Origin: Reticulitermes speratus
Lineage: Eukaryota > Arthropoda > Insecta > Blattodea > Rhinotermitidae
NCBI GenBank assembly: GCA_021186555.1
Contig: JAJKFL010000005.1
Location: forward strand, 44,263,635-44,327,634
Direction: 5' to 3'
DNA length: 64,000 nucleotides
The position numbers and the translations under genes were made by a program. Each line of letters begins with the position of its first letter. The stretch's first letter is position 1. Below are positions 28,001 through 43,000 of the stretch, in pieces. The notes below the pieces were generated by a model, which saw only the letters and a program-made list of their open reading frames with translations, was not told the DNA's origin and did no database searches.

Positions 28001-31000
28001 AATTTGTGTTTATTTCATAGATCCATTGTAGTACTGATTGTAAGCTAATGAGGTGGAATTATGTTGTAATACAAGCAGAATTTAATAGAATTCAGGCTTC
28101 CGCTGCGGTGTGAATGAGGTATTTGATCTTCTGGGATGTTATGAAGCGTTGTTTGATAGTTACCGACGTTTCAGGACAGCCTATCGTGGGACCCATAGGC
28201 TGTCCCGAAACATCAGTAATTTACTACCAATCAACAATGCGTAACATTCCAGAGGATCGAAGACATAGCGACTAGAAAGTCTGTAGAAAGTGACACTTCA
28301 GAAGACTGGTAACACACAGACTACTGTGGATAGTTCTCACAAGTATTTAAAATATCTTGTAAGAATATTACATTGTAGATGACAAATTAATTATGTTAAA
28401 TATTTTCTTCATAAGTATTCAATAACTCAAGTAAATGTTTCTACAGCATATGAGGAGGTAAGATGTTGGATTAAACACTTTTAGGTTATGAGATGTAAAC
28501 TTTTTACATCAGTAAGTAAACATCATTTTCTCATCCTGAGGGGCTATTCTTTCATTGAAGTTTTATAAATTGTGTTATTGACGGAGAAAAACAACACTGT
28601 CACAGCTGAATAAAAGGTCCTTGTGGTTGTTCTGTGTAAATCATCCTTGTACCAAGTCACTTTAATTATTATTCCTTCTTTGAAGCCAACTGGATACAGT
28701 AAACACATTATGGAGACATCATATGTGTGTACATGTTTATCTTATAATCCTGAATAAACATTCATGAAATTCGGTATTGCAAGGTACAATAATTTAATTT
28801 TGGCTTGTCTCGGTCTAATACAACACACCACTTTATATGAAACTCAAAACCGCCATCATTAACTTTCTCAAAAAGTACTAATTGATATGTGTTGTAGAAT
28901 TAGATATCATTAAGACCTATGTTTTTTATTCAAAATATTTTTTGATATGTTTGATACTTAATGTAATGGATATACAATTTCTGACTTCGTAATATGATTA
29001 GCTTTTACAGTAGATTTATTTCTCCAATAAATGAACATTACTGGCAATGAGGTATACAAAATTGTATAGAAGACATCTTGAAAACTGTCTACTGCTGTTG
29101 TATGAACACGCCTAGATAATTCTGAAGCAAAATAAAACAGCCATTCTCTTGAGAAGAGTTTTAACCCATGATCTTAGGTTGTTTGTTGAGTATTTAAGCA
29201 TAATCACAACAAAACAACATTCCACAGGCACAACATGCAGCACCACAAACAACATATTCTGATCAAAATGTTTGTCTGCATAAACAAATTGATGGATGAA
29301 TGAACACATATAGACACACTAGGTGCATCACATTGAAGTTACAGCAACTTTGTACAGTCATGAGATACTACACATCTAAACAACTCCATGGACAGAGTGC
29401 TTCATAAGAAGTTATTTCCCAAGCTGAACTAGTCAAACTACCCACCTTCAATATAACCCAGAGGTTCATGTTCACAAGAGACCATTAGTGATTATTCTGA
29501 GATATGAATACAGTCCACACCCTTGCATACAATTTTGTTAAGGTCCTTTTAATATTGAATTCTCCCATCTATGCCTAGATTTTCTAAGTAGTCTCTTCTC
29601 TTCAGGTTTCCCAAACAAAATTTTGTATGTGTGTTTTATCATGCCCTACACCCAGACTGCCTCTAGTGACCACCCAGTTTTCCATCCAATATGTACACCA
29701 AGGCCTATTTTCAAGACCGAAGCAGCCACAGCATTCTCGCAGCAGACCTTTAAAGTTGCTGTTGGGCACAGGAAGAGTTATACTTTCACAGAAACTTAAT
29801 TATGTTTTTGTAGCTTATGATAAAATAATTTTTTATCATTTTGGTCCTGAAAGACAAGTAGTTAATTTTAAACATTACTTTGATGTGGTATGAATATGTA
29901 TGTGATCTGTGATGTTAATGAAATACTTTCATTTTATTAGTAATTACAAGCCTGTCACTAGTAGCTTGTATAGCAGAAGTCTTATTTGAATGTAAGCCTG
30001 TATATGCCAAAAGTTTTTTGAAAAACCAGTTTTTTGGGGGGCTGTTAAAACAGTCGACTGGTAAATAGTTACCTCTTACAGTGGTGCTGCTGCTGATTGA
30101 GGTTTTCTAGGTTTTTGTATTGTAGTAACTGGTAACTATTTACTAGTCAACATGATGTAACAATCTAGAAGACTTGAATCTGTAGCAACACTGCTGTGAC
30201 AACCTCAAATTGTGCCGGTTTTTTTTAACTCTGCATAAGTAGATTAATATTGTAACATAATATTCAGCACCAAATAAATTACCATTTCAAACCAAAATTT
30301 GTTTGTTATGCTCACAATGAGACATAGGAAAAACTGTTTTATTATTTGTATTGAAGTATAGATGATTTTTTTTTAAATAAATTGGTAATTAGAATTTAAG
30401 AAGAATTACTAACTAACAAGGACCACAGACAAGAGTCCTTCTTCAGAAACTAATAGTTGCTCAGCTACTAGAAATTCCCCATCTGTTCTCATGTCAATTC
30501 AATGCCACAAAATAAACGTTTACAAATACTGAATTCAGAAGTTTTCTTGATTATTTCCAACATACCAGAAATTCTCACTATCTCCATAATTAATATCTGA
30601 TGATTTCCAACATTCTAGAAACTATTAACTGTTTTGACTATCAGTTTCTAATGATTTCAAACATATCAGAAACTGTCACTCTCTACAGCATCAGTTCATG
30701 ATGGTTTACAAGTTTTCAGAAGCTGTCACTTGTCTTTACTGTCAATTCATGAGATTTCCAATATTCCAGAAACTGTCACTGTCTTCATCATTAGTGACAG
30801 TATCAGAAATGTTGGTAATCCAGTCAACCTGACAGGTGACTGCCTGAGAAGGTGTTATTGTAACTGCATGTCCAGGAAGCATTAATGAAATTTAATGAAA
30901 CACAGCAGAACATGTGATCAGAATGATGGTGTGGCGAGCAATAATAAGGAAGAGACACATTATTGCTTCTTCAGTAGCAAGCGATTGCTTTGAATAATTC

Positions 31001-34000
31001 AGTACCATAAGTCAATTTCCAAAAATGCAGGAATTCCATCATGACTCTATGACAACAGAAACTGGTGGTGATGCTCTGTTTTGTTATTTTCATTGATTAT
31101 ACATACCATCATAACATGCACACGCACACAAACACACGAACAGACAGACACACATGCAGTTTTACATGCATGGAACATGCATCACTATCTCAAGCAACAC
31201 AAGAGAGAAGTTATGTGACATTGTATCAACTGAAGTTGCAATTCAAGATATTGTTGCCTTTAGTCTACAAGTATGTCTAGCACAGTGAACCACTGAGAGC
31301 ACTGTACTCTATTATGCCACAGAAAGAATTCCTATGGATCAACCCCTTCCACATCTCCCTTGATCTCCTACAATTTCCCTCCAGCATATTTCACTGTAGT
31401 CCAGCTCTTCTGTTCACATGATCGTTGGTCCATGTGCTTTGGGCTGGTTGAAAGATGGCAAAGGGGGCTAGGGGAAAATAGAGTAGTAAGTAGAGAATGG
31501 GAAGATTTGAGAGCCATCATCGTCTCTCCATGGGACTTCTTTTTGTGGCCTCAGTAGAGTTTAACTTGCTTTCCTGTATGACAACAAGCTTTCCATGTGG
31601 TCAGCTAGAGACCACCCAAGACAATTCTGTACCCTCAGAACTTGCAGTGGAGTGGGGCTATGATGCAGTGCAATTCAGTTTCTTCTTGTGACTGTTTCTG
31701 AATTGCTGTGAGGTGTTATTAATTTAATGGAAGGATGTCTTAAAGAAGTTAGCTTTAGAAAAGAATTGTAGGTAAATAAAAACAGTTACGAAAATGTATA
31801 AAAAATATGCTATAAATATTTTGCGTTATGAAAATTAAGTAATAAAATATCACAGTGCAGCCAGATGAGAAATAGAGAAGTTTATCATGCAGTATTAAAA
31901 TTATGGTCCAATGTAAATTTTACATTCCTTGTCTGACACTAACACAGTGTGATAGAATTTATGTTTAAACACATTTTACTATACTTCAGAAACTAACTCC
32001 ATGGAGCAGTTCTCCTTGAGAAGTTAACAGTTTCTCCGCTACTGAGGGAATTCCCTGTCTTCTGTGAACCCAAAATTTCATACATGTATACTAGAACCTG
32101 CTACAGGACCCTATCAATAGCCAGGTGAATCCAATCCACACACTGACGTCCTGTATCTTTAAGTGGCATTTTAATATTATCCTCCACCTATGCCAAGTTC
32201 TTTCAAGGATTTTCTTTCATACAAGTTTTCTGACCAATATGTTGGACACATTTCTGCTACCTCCCATGCATTCTAAATGTTGATCTATGTCAACCTTCTT
32301 GATGTAATCAATTAAGTAATATGCTGTTGAAGCATTCAAACTATGAAGTTCCTCATTATGTGGTTTTCTCCAGCTTGTACTTCAGGAACACAAGTTTCAA
32401 TTTTGTGCAACCCCTTTTCACCAGAATGCAGCCAGGGCATCTAATTTGAAGACACATGTCTCCACACTGAGAATTGGGGCTATGTCTTCTTTGTGGCCAC
32501 ATGTGGAACCCAGCAATTCTAGCAATATTTCAAATTCGAGAATATGTGGAACCTATCCACATGATTAGTCAGCTTGCATTTCTGGTATGTGTTTGTCCAC
32601 TGAAGATAAAGAAAACCAGCATTTTACAGTATGTTAGATTGGTTCATTCATAGTGCCTCCAGGCATGGACTGCTTGACATTTCTGGCTTTGGGTGTCCTA
32701 CATAAGAACACAGAATCAGTTTATAAATTGATTGCACCCAAAGGGCAGAGTTTGTTGCCCTGAATGACAGTGTTATTATTAACACGATAGGCTGCAAAAG
32801 AGATGCACAGCCTAATGTGGGCTCCAAACCAGGGGATAGGGGGTAAGTGGGTGGCAGGGTTCATATTCTCCACATTTTATAAGTTTTATCTTTTGTAGAG
32901 CTGAAGCACTTGATCTGTGAAAATCTTGCACAAAATTCTGAATGGGGATTGAACTCAGAATAGTCTGAGTGGGACTCCCGTGCCATACTCTAAAACTACC
33001 AAATTCCCACACCTTACAATATTTGTAAGAGAAATATCCTACATGCCAAGACCACAGTGTCCAATAGTCAATTTGCTTTTGTGTTAGTGATGTTACATCA
33101 CCAAAGATGGTGCAGTGAGCATTTAAATGTGTTTTGTATGTTACTGGCATCAGTATTTGAATCTACTTTTTAAGTTGTTTTGTGTTGATCCTACATCTGA
33201 TAAAAACTTTATTCCATTCTCATTACATGTGTCTTAATTATCTAACCATTGGGGTTGTTTGCCTGTGATCTAAGCCGACTGGGTTTTGAAAATTGGGAAC
33301 CATAATATTAGAATCACATGATAAAGAGTTCCAGTTATTCATACAGTGTTAACGAAATGGCTGCTTGTTGGGTAATAAAGTCATGTGATATTTGCATTGG
33401 ACCATTTTAAATCTGTAGTAGAAATGAATATTAGATCTACTGTAAAATATGTCAATATGAATCTAAATATGTGTGTGTAATAGAGAAAAGGAAATAAGTG
33501 CATGTGACAAACCTTGCCATTATGTAGTGTGGCTAAACTGTAAGTTTCTCATTATAGATTAAAAACTAAACAAAGCATTTTTAATTAGTCAAATTTTAAA
33601 AACTGTTAAAGGTAACGTAACAGACGTAGTTCTCTATGCTGTCTGTAATTGGTCACTTGTTGCTTAGTATCATAAGTAGATACAACTAAAATATATGCTC
33701 AAAAACCGTATATCACTTGCAAGTTGGTCACACTGAATTCAAGATAACCGTAATGCAACACCATGAGATACATCTCCACAGCAAATATTTTATAAAAATA
33801 CGGATTTGACCTGTTCCATGCTACAGACATACATGTACATCCTTTGATATGTTAGGTTAGATCAGGTTGGTTAGGTGTAATTATGGTATTTAAAGTTTTG
33901 TTTGGTTGGGTTACATTAAATTGTGTTCTGTTAGGTTAGCATAGGCTATAGGCATATATGTATATATACATTTTGACATATTTTATTCTTAATTAGTAAA

Positions 34001-37000
34001 AAGGAGTCAGCACAGAATTGTTAGCATATGAGAACTTGTCCTGTAAATATTCAGGGCACCATTCTAGTATGGGCAGATTAAAATTAAGTACATAGTTCAT
34101 CATCATTTCGCATGCATGATCTGTATCGTGATATGCAAAATCCTTGTCAGCTCAGAAGACACTAGTTTATGTATGTGTATGAGAGTTCCTAGTCACTAAC
34201 AGAATTGTTCTGGGACGATCTGCCTTATTATTAATGTTTGTATTTGTGACAATGCCACCAAGACAGATAGAAGGAGGAACAGAGAGAGAGAGACAGATAT
34301 GCCAATGACAGAGAGAGACACATAGATTAGTCAACTGGCTGTAAATTACGTCCCACTTACTTTCATGCTTTATACAGATTCACATAGCCATTTGCTGTTC
34401 AGCAAACACACACGCACATACACATTCCACACACACACACACACAAAGCAAGAGGAAAGTCAGACTTGAGGGACAAAACTGTAACCGAATAAAATATGCA
34501 GCACTGCATCATTGTCTTAATAACAAGAAGGAGAGTCCCTTAGCTGTCACCAGTTGGTTATTCTTATTGTTTAATAACCATGGATTTATCAAATGAATGA
34601 CCAGAGCCACATTTGGAGAGGCTAATCTGTTATCATGTGTAAAGCGCACATGGATGCCAAATCAATAAGTTATTTTCTGGCTTCATGAGGTTACCATAAA
34701 TGTTCTCCCAGCTATTTTATGTACGCGATATCTGTGACAAAGCAAGGCAATTTTCTGTATGTCATGTTCCCATGATTTATTTAACTGCTGAAATGCATCC
34801 CAACCTGGACTAATGTGTTCCACAATTCCAACATGTGAACCAAAACCTGTTATGAAAACGCCACAGGAAGAAATCCCTTCCACAATTCCCATGAGCTATT
34901 ATGTTTTTCCCTCCCATTTACTTACCTATATTACCCACAAGCTGTCTTAACCACTCTTCTCACAAGGATGTTGGTCATGAGAGCCTTTGTTAATGACTAA
35001 ATATAATGGATGTAACCTCACATTACAGGACTTATGAATTATTAGAAGTATTCGTATCTTTTGAACTTCATTGCAAATCGAGTCACAGACAAAACCACAG
35101 AATCTCACAATTGTTGCTTTAAAAATAATCAGGGATTTGCGTGTTGTTTGTGTGGTCTAACAGAAGTCCAATTCCATTTTAATACAGAATGTTGGTGCAC
35201 AGCTGAGAGTCCCTGTCTCTCCATGGGACGTAATTTAGGCCAACTCTTACACACAAACACAGTCAAATCTAATAGGCAACATCTATTGTGTTGACGTTTC
35301 TAACCTGGGCAGCATAGTGGCACACATTTGTTTTGTTCATGAGTTTTTCGTTTACATTTTTTGGTATTTTTTACATGAAGTTGACTATAAAAGAAAGAAG
35401 AGAACAAACAGAATAATATGTAATCATCAGCTGAAAATCAATCTAATTATAGTTATTGCATCACCAGTCATTCACCATGGTTTCTCATAAACTTGGATAT
35501 TTCCTTAATCTAATTGTTATGCTATGGACAATCCTAAAGTCCATTTGGAAGCTAAAGTTATTCATACTTAATCTATAACAGATGTCACTTATATATATAT
35601 ATATATATATAAAACAAAGCAACTGAGATAAAGCTTTTTTCTACATCCTGTGTGACTGCATTGTTAAATTTCAGAGAAAATGGTGTGTATAACAAAACTA
35701 GGTGACAAAATAACCTTTCTTCATGATTCTATTTCTTTTTCACAACAAGCAAAATCAGAAACTGTGAATTATAATTCAATGGATGAACATAATTCTTAGT
35801 CATTTTGAGTTGGTAAGATATTATTATAAAAGGGGAATTTGTCTCACCAATATTATGTTAAGTAATCTAAAATAAGGAACTGTTGATATGTTAAAAAAAA
35901 CAAATAAATGACAATATGGAGTTAAAGAGATGAATGAGCCTAGACTTTGTGGCTTAACTTATAATCAATTAATAATATATACTTACTCAAGTCCACATAA
36001 ACAGTCCATTAAAATTCTTGTTCATTCATTGTGATTCCTGTGAACCTGAATGCCCTCTCAGAACACACCTGAACAATTTCACAGCATGAACTGTTTCCTG
36101 AAGTCACCTAGCCAAATGTACTTACTCTCTACATCAGCTTCAAGAGCTTAACTTGCTTACTCTGTTAGAAATGAAGTGCTGGGCCAGAGTGATGAAGCCT
36201 CAAACTTAAAGACTGAGGATGTGGCAATGTGCTGCCTGTTCAGGGCTATTGCATACCTCAGGAGGCAGTGATGATTGTGGAGCAATGGTTGAATGATTAT
36301 CAACAGGGAAAAATAGAAGAAACTCAGAGAAACATCTGATACTTTATGTGCTACAAATTTCACATGAAGTCACTTAGAATTGAACCTGAGGCTTCATGGT
36401 GAGCAGCCAGTATATTACCACCTGAGCTATGGCATTACCACTCACTACAGCATGTGATAGGAAATCATGTCCATCACCCAGAAAATGATTCATGAAAAAG
36501 GGCAATTATAAAAAGACATGACTGCTCTATTTTTGTGGATAATACACTGCCAATGGAAATTAAACTAATGCTTTTCAAAGCCAGTTTACAAATTTTGTGT
36601 TACTTAAATAGGGCTCAAAAGTTCTGGTCACCAAGTTGTATGGTATCTAGAAATTTTGGCATAGTGCCTAGAATTTTTTAAAGTAATTACTTTTGGTTTG
36701 TGTCTGATTTTTTTTTCTGAAAATCACAGCTCAACAATGAATTCACTATATAGTTGCTCATCTCTGGCACCAGTCTGAACACCCAAGTATTTGTTAGTGT
36801 TTATTCATGATTCCATGTAATACAGTGAGCATTTGATGGAAATTTTGTTTGCAGTGTCATTGAGTGGCATAAAGTTTGGTTTGTGTGAATATAAGAAGGT
36901 GCAGACCGGTCCATACCCTAATGGCAAAAAAATTTGTTGGGTTCCTGGTCCAAAGAAATATGTATCGAAACCTGAATTAATCTCTGTAGACCTTCTACAA

Positions 37001-40000
37001 GTGACACACTTCATGGTTTTGGAATCGTATTTAAATGCCCAAAAGGGCTGAACTGCCTGGAAGGCATAGAGTCAGAAACATTGAATAGTAGCACTATGGC
37101 CTTTCTTTGAGCCCAAGAGTCAAGGTCATTATTGGTAATAATGGATTAACTTTGATTTGCTATAATGCAGTCAGAATGCAGCTGCTTAGTCACACATTGT
37201 AATTAAACTATACATAGAGAAACTGAACATATTGTTCCAGAATTAAGTTTCTTATGAAAACCATGAAGAGTACAAGAAAGCCAAGACATCACTGGTTGCC
37301 AAGGGTTCAACAAAATTGAACCTTTATAAAGATGAAAACTTTGCAGAATGCAGTCTCAACTGTTCAGAACTAAATAACTTTCATTTATCTCTTAAAAGCA
37401 GCCTAATTATACATCACAATATTTTCACCATAACCAAAATATACGAGTATGGTGTTTGAGGTTCTTGTGACAGTGTGGCGTTATGGTTTATAACAACATG
37501 TAGCCTGATAGCTAGTTACTAACCTTTCATCTTCACGTAATGTTGGTAACCACCTACAAGGCTATATGGTGTGATAACCCAGAAGACCACACACAAGTTA
37601 TATAAAGTTTATGTAGCTTTTTCTGTCCACAACTGTCAAACTTACTAATATTTTAAATTAAATTAAAGTTTTACATGTGATAGATTTACTGTCATTGCTG
37701 TCAAGGAATTTTAAAAATTTTGTTTATATCCTGAAGCCTCATTTTCTCATCATTTCAAGCAGTACACAATTTCCAAGCCTTAATATACAGGGAAAATGTT
37801 CCAGACTGCAGTAACTAACTTGGCTGACTACATATCTGAATACTGAGGCCACATGAAGAAGTCCTATGAGGCATTGTGTTTTATTTTGCATATATCTTCC
37901 TTATATTCCCCCCAAGTTATCAAGCCATTCTGTTCACATTAATGTCGATAGCGATAAGCTTACCTAGGAACAAGCACTTTGGGCTGGTTGGTATGAGCTA
38001 GAGAGAATGTACGTGAATACAGTAATAAGCTGAAAGAGAGAAGCCTTAAACTCGTCATTCCACCATCCAATGGACTAGTTTTTGTGTCCTCAGTATAGAA
38101 AAAGATATTTTAATCTAGTACTTCTAACACTGTACAATGTTGCACAGCGTATCAGTCGAACTGTAGTAAGTTATGGAAATACTTTGAGAGCTCGTTCAAA
38201 TGTGTCATACAGTGTGGCTAAGCACAAAAAAAGTGACTTTTCCCAGCACACGCCATAAAGGCATGTAGGATGAATAGAGGTAACTTCCATTCATTCTTAA
38301 CTTTGGCACCAGATGAAGGTGAGTGGTCAAATTCACACCTCGGCCGCTTTACCCCCGGGGAAGAAATCCGGTACCCATTGTATAGGAGGCTGGTTTGGCC
38401 CTAGAGCTGATCTGGACGTTTTGGAGGAGAGAAAAATCTCTTTCCCCTACTGGGTTCAGAAACCTGGATCATCGAGCTAGTAGCCTAATCACTATACTGA
38501 CTGCACTAGCAAAGTCGTACATGTAAGTTATAACTGTTTTGATTTTGTAAATTGTGCAAGTTTATTGATAAAGTTCGAACCTGTGGTATTTTACAAAAGA
38601 AATATGGTGTGCTGTGAGAATATCTTTTACGGAAATGATTAGAAAATGAGGTTGTCTGAATAATTGGTCCTGGATTTTGCAGTAACACTGAAAAATCTCA
38701 GAACTAAACAAGTTGCCTCACAAATGTAAGACTGGCATATTACTGAGCCAAACTTTCAATGATTTCGTTTGAGATGGAGAATGAGACAACTGTAGCTCTG
38801 TAAAGAGGTGTTTGTCAACTCAGCTTGACAGTCTCACATGCCAAGTGAAACTTTAATGTGGGCAGACTGTGCAATTCAACAAAAGCAAAATTGTGATCCC
38901 TTGCAACATTTATCATCAGTGTATGCAATATTATTATTATATATTATTATTATTATATTATTATTATTACACCAACAGTATGATGATTACTCACCTACAA
39001 TGATGGCTAATATCACCAAACCAATCACTCCCATAATGATCATCATCTGAAACAAAGCAAACACTTACTAAGCCTTCATTACTGAAGAAAGAATGTAATG
39101 ATTATGAAGACATAATTTTACATGCTGTATTCTTATTCTGAAGTACCTGAATTTTGCCGCATTTTCAGAGGATTGATACACACCTTAAGGTTCTGCAGCC
39201 AGAATTTCCTCTTCAGTTTGCCAGCCTGCTGCTCAAATTGTGACGCTCCCTGCTGCAGGGCATCTGGAAGAGAACATATCAATTAAACCGCTTCTCCTTC
39301 ACTCAACTGGCTGTGCTTCAATCAAGTAGCAAATAGAGAAGTTCTATCTGCTTTTGACTTTTTCATGAAATTCAGTAGGCAGTAGCTGAAACACGGAATG
39401 AAGTTACATGTATTCTGGAAACAGGTATGCACATATTATGTGATAAATTTAGTGAAATGTAGAAGTTTTCAGACTCAATAGCACAGAGTAGTGAATTAGT
39501 CACCAAAAATAATAAATTACACAAATTTTAATTTCTCCCTCTAGTGCTAAGTTTAAGAATGAGTAGAACTATAACTCTACTCCGCTTATTTGCCTTAATG
39601 GCGCCGACAGGGACTGCCGTTACTTCATCAATTTAACAATTTAGGAAACATTGTATATCCTAAAAATTCTGGCGAGTTTGATCACTTTTAAATTCCCTAA
39701 AAAAAAAAAAAAGTGAATTAGACGTACGTTTTTAATTTTTTCCCCGTCAATTTTCGTCCAAACATTTTCACGCCGATCAATTTTCAACTGGCTTCGCGCT
39801 ACTTATGCGGGGCATAGACACTGAATGCATGTAGGTCGAATTTTTTATGTAAGGCATCCGTTATTTTTGTCAGATTTCAACCAAAGTCGAAATGTGTATC
39901 CTGATCTTAGTGTAAGTGTCCAGTGTCAAATTTGATGAATACCCGTTTATCAGTTCACAAATTATTCCATGTATACTGACAGATGGACGGACGGACGGCG

Positions 40001-43000
40001 TGACTTTAATAGGCGCTCCGCAGGGATGCGAACGCTTCTAAAGAACCCCAAACCAATAAATGTATTGGATATCGATATGAACATCTCCGATATCGATACG
40101 TAATTCCATATCAAGTGGCAACAATACTTTCAGTATTTAACCCACCTGCTCGATCGTCCAGTTCCGACAGCTTCTGATCTCTCTCCAGCACCTTCTCCAC
40201 ATTTGTCTTCATAATGTCCACTACCTACAGCAAAAGAATACATTAGGTAAGCTCAGTCGTACGCTGCCTTATTTATGTAACAATCATAGTATATCTGTAA
40301 AGGCTGTGGGGCTCACTTCGTCTACTTGTGCCTGGGTTTGCTGTAACCTCTTCTGAGCTGCGACCTGTTGTGGGGTTCGGGGGCCCCCCACAATGGCTCC
40401 ATCCTCCCCAGGTTGTAGGCCGCCGGCACCGGATGCAGAATCAGGAGCGCCCTCAGCAGACCTGAGGATTTGAAGGAAGACAACTTATTTTGGCTATTTC
40501 TCGTGTACTGTTAATTCTATGGAACAGTCTGTCATAAAAAGCAGCCGTTCTTCCGCTAGAGAAATCCTGTCCTGTGTAACTAGAAGGGTGATCAAATTAA
40601 GCTTAAAGTATGCAGGTAAACGATGCCATGTTTATACGGCGCCTTTGACCTGAAAGTCGTAAAATTAATATTGACCACTATGTGAACCTAAAATTTCCTA
40701 CTTTTATTTCGTTGTTCACAAAAGACCACCTCTGGTTTATGTCCTGATTTAAATAAATATAGTTCATAACATCATAGCTTACCTCTTTCTTTGAGACATA
40801 TTTGAATATTTTTCTGCCATCTAAGCCCAGGCCTTCAAAGTAGCCTATTTCTTCTATTACGTAAATTGTTACTGTCCTCTCAGAACAATGTGCAGGTAAT
40901 TATTGACAGGAAACTGGTAATCGACAGCTGTCGGTAAGGATATGTTAACTGATGTGATTTTCAAACATGGCGGTACCATCCGCCCTAATGTTACAATTGA
41001 CAGCCGCAATCCATTTTGGTCAAAGCCACAGACGTGGGGTGATATATAGGCCTATGGGCTGCGGATCAGGCCCAACATTATTACAGCTTATATCCTCCTA
41101 CCATCACATACCCTCATCCCACGTACCGCCAAGTCTAATACAATACGAGCGCTCACGCATATGCTAAACAGATTCACAATTGTTTTATAGAATTCGCGTG
41201 GGCTGTAAGATTAAAAGTTTTAAATTAATATGATTATATAAACGAGGTAATTACAGAAAGAGGTGACACTATTTATTCTGGTATCCGAAATTAGTTAGGA
41301 ACGATACAGAAATAAAAAATAAGATTCATAATGTTCTTTACAGATAAATTTGGGTTGTTTCCAGGCAAATAAAGGTGACTCCCTGTGTCTCGGGGTTAGG
41401 CAAGCCTAACAACGCCCCCACACTCCCGCGCCAGAGTAATTACACCGATGAATCTGTCTTAAGAATGTTTAACGCTATAACCTATGACCTATTAAGGACA
41501 CTTATTTTGCCAATGTTGTGCTCAATGTATTTCGCAAAAGCACTCAATTCGTAGGCACATGAAGGCTGGGCGGGGCCGCTTCTTTGTGAAGATTACACTT
41601 TATTTTAAAGAGTGGCTTTCAACCAGCGGGAATAAAAAATTCCTTGTCGACGTCTAGATTTCGACGTTCGACGTTTCGGAACAGGCTTTCTGTCCCATCT
41701 ACAAGGGTCAAGCAGTTTACGAAGACTGCTTGACCCTTGTAGATGGGAAAGATAAGCTCTTCTGAAACGTCGGTAGAACTACCTGACCCTTGAAGACGGG
41801 ACCGATACATAGTCCCGCGATTTAGTAACCAGCTGCCAACCTATGCCGCGTAACATTCCAGAAGAGCGAAGGCCTGAATAGTTCTTATTATTTCATACTG
41901 AAAACGGGGACTGATCCTGTCCCCGAAACGTAGTGTCTTATTTACTATTTATTACTTTTCAAACACCAGACGATGGGCGACGCCCATGAAGATAATAATC
42001 TTAAACATTACCTCTAATTACGAAGACTAGTCAGTTGGTGCTGCTTAGGGCAATGAACTGTTCATTCTGAGTAACACACAAAACACAACAATAGAATACA
42101 CTGTGTGGATAACACGTAAAATTTTAAGGTAGATGGTGTACACAAACATAGTTACCTATGTGCTTTAAAATGTGAAAGCCGGCTTAGACTTACATTTTTA
42201 AAGCCTTCTCAGTTCCTATACTTTTTTTCAGCTTAAGAAACCACGTGTTACAATAAAATTATATTTGTGCATAATTTTGTTTTCACGTGTATAAACTTGG
42301 GTAGGGCCTCAAAAAAGTAAGACTTCTGAACTGGACGTTAGCAACCATTTCCGGAATCTGTTTTGCTCTTAATTTATTCACGTCTCTGACTTAAATATTT
42401 ACTGTTATCTTCAATTATGTAACTTTGTCACATTATCAAGAACATGCGGAAAGTCGATTTCCGCAGTGCTATAAGAGTATAGCGCTAACCAGTTTCCGCT
42501 ATGATATTTGAGCTCCCGTGTAAAGAAAGCACCTTTGAAATAGACAGGTGGACACTACCTCACCACCAGGCGATCTACTCCATGAGTAAAAACCGCATTT
42601 CAAATATAAAAACACGCGGACAGTTCGTGGGAAAGGGGGTTGTCCTGCTTTTCACACTATCGATCGGCTTCAGTTGTTTGCACCCACTCCAAATGGCTGT
42701 TTTTTATTCCAGTGCCTTACACCACGTTTTATAATTTTCTAACACAATGCGCAACAAACTGGAGCTGTCATGAATATACGTGACGTCATATCCTCCTCCC
42801 GTCAGCTAGTAACATATAACAAATCTGGCTTTATGGGAACGATTACTTGGCTGTAATGGAATCCATTTTTACCGTAATTTTCAGTCTCTCCTTTCCCCCC
42901 CCCCCCCTCCAGTATTTCAAAAGTTTGCTACGCAGGTTACATTAAGTACCTGATATAAAGTTGCATGGAGCAGATGACAATGATCTACATCGTAGTAATA

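Larger units (their letters stand above)
25226..38994 (-). other. nSyb intron 5 (13.8 kb), repeat-rich
   Basis: Bounded by a GTGAGT donor and a CAG acceptor on the minus strand. No other exon recognised. It contains a foldback at 28095-28290, decayed LINE tails at 29380-29740 and 31985-32420, a 50-bp minisatellite at 30553-30803, (AC)n and (AT)n runs near 34430 and 35590, and a SINE at 38265-38510. A dispersed repeat is shared between about 31395-31690 and 37930-38220 (CTTTGGGCTGGTTG block). Short frames here have no recognisable protein. Confidence 0.7.

Noticed and set aside
31360-31691. Overlapping plus-strand frames as a small gene
   Set aside because: The sequence recurs at about 37930-38220 with stops and indels, so it is a dispersed repeat.
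33850-33950. TTAGG-like pieces (GTTAGGTTAG, GGTTAGG) suggesting an interstitial insect telomere array
   Set aside because: The pieces are short, not in a regular array and mixed with other sequence; chance or a dispersed repeat is more likely.
36833-37051. Plus-strand frame of 72 codons as a coding gene in the nSyb intron
   Set aside because: No recognisable domain, no convincing splice context, and a similar open frame occurs on the other strand over the same bases.
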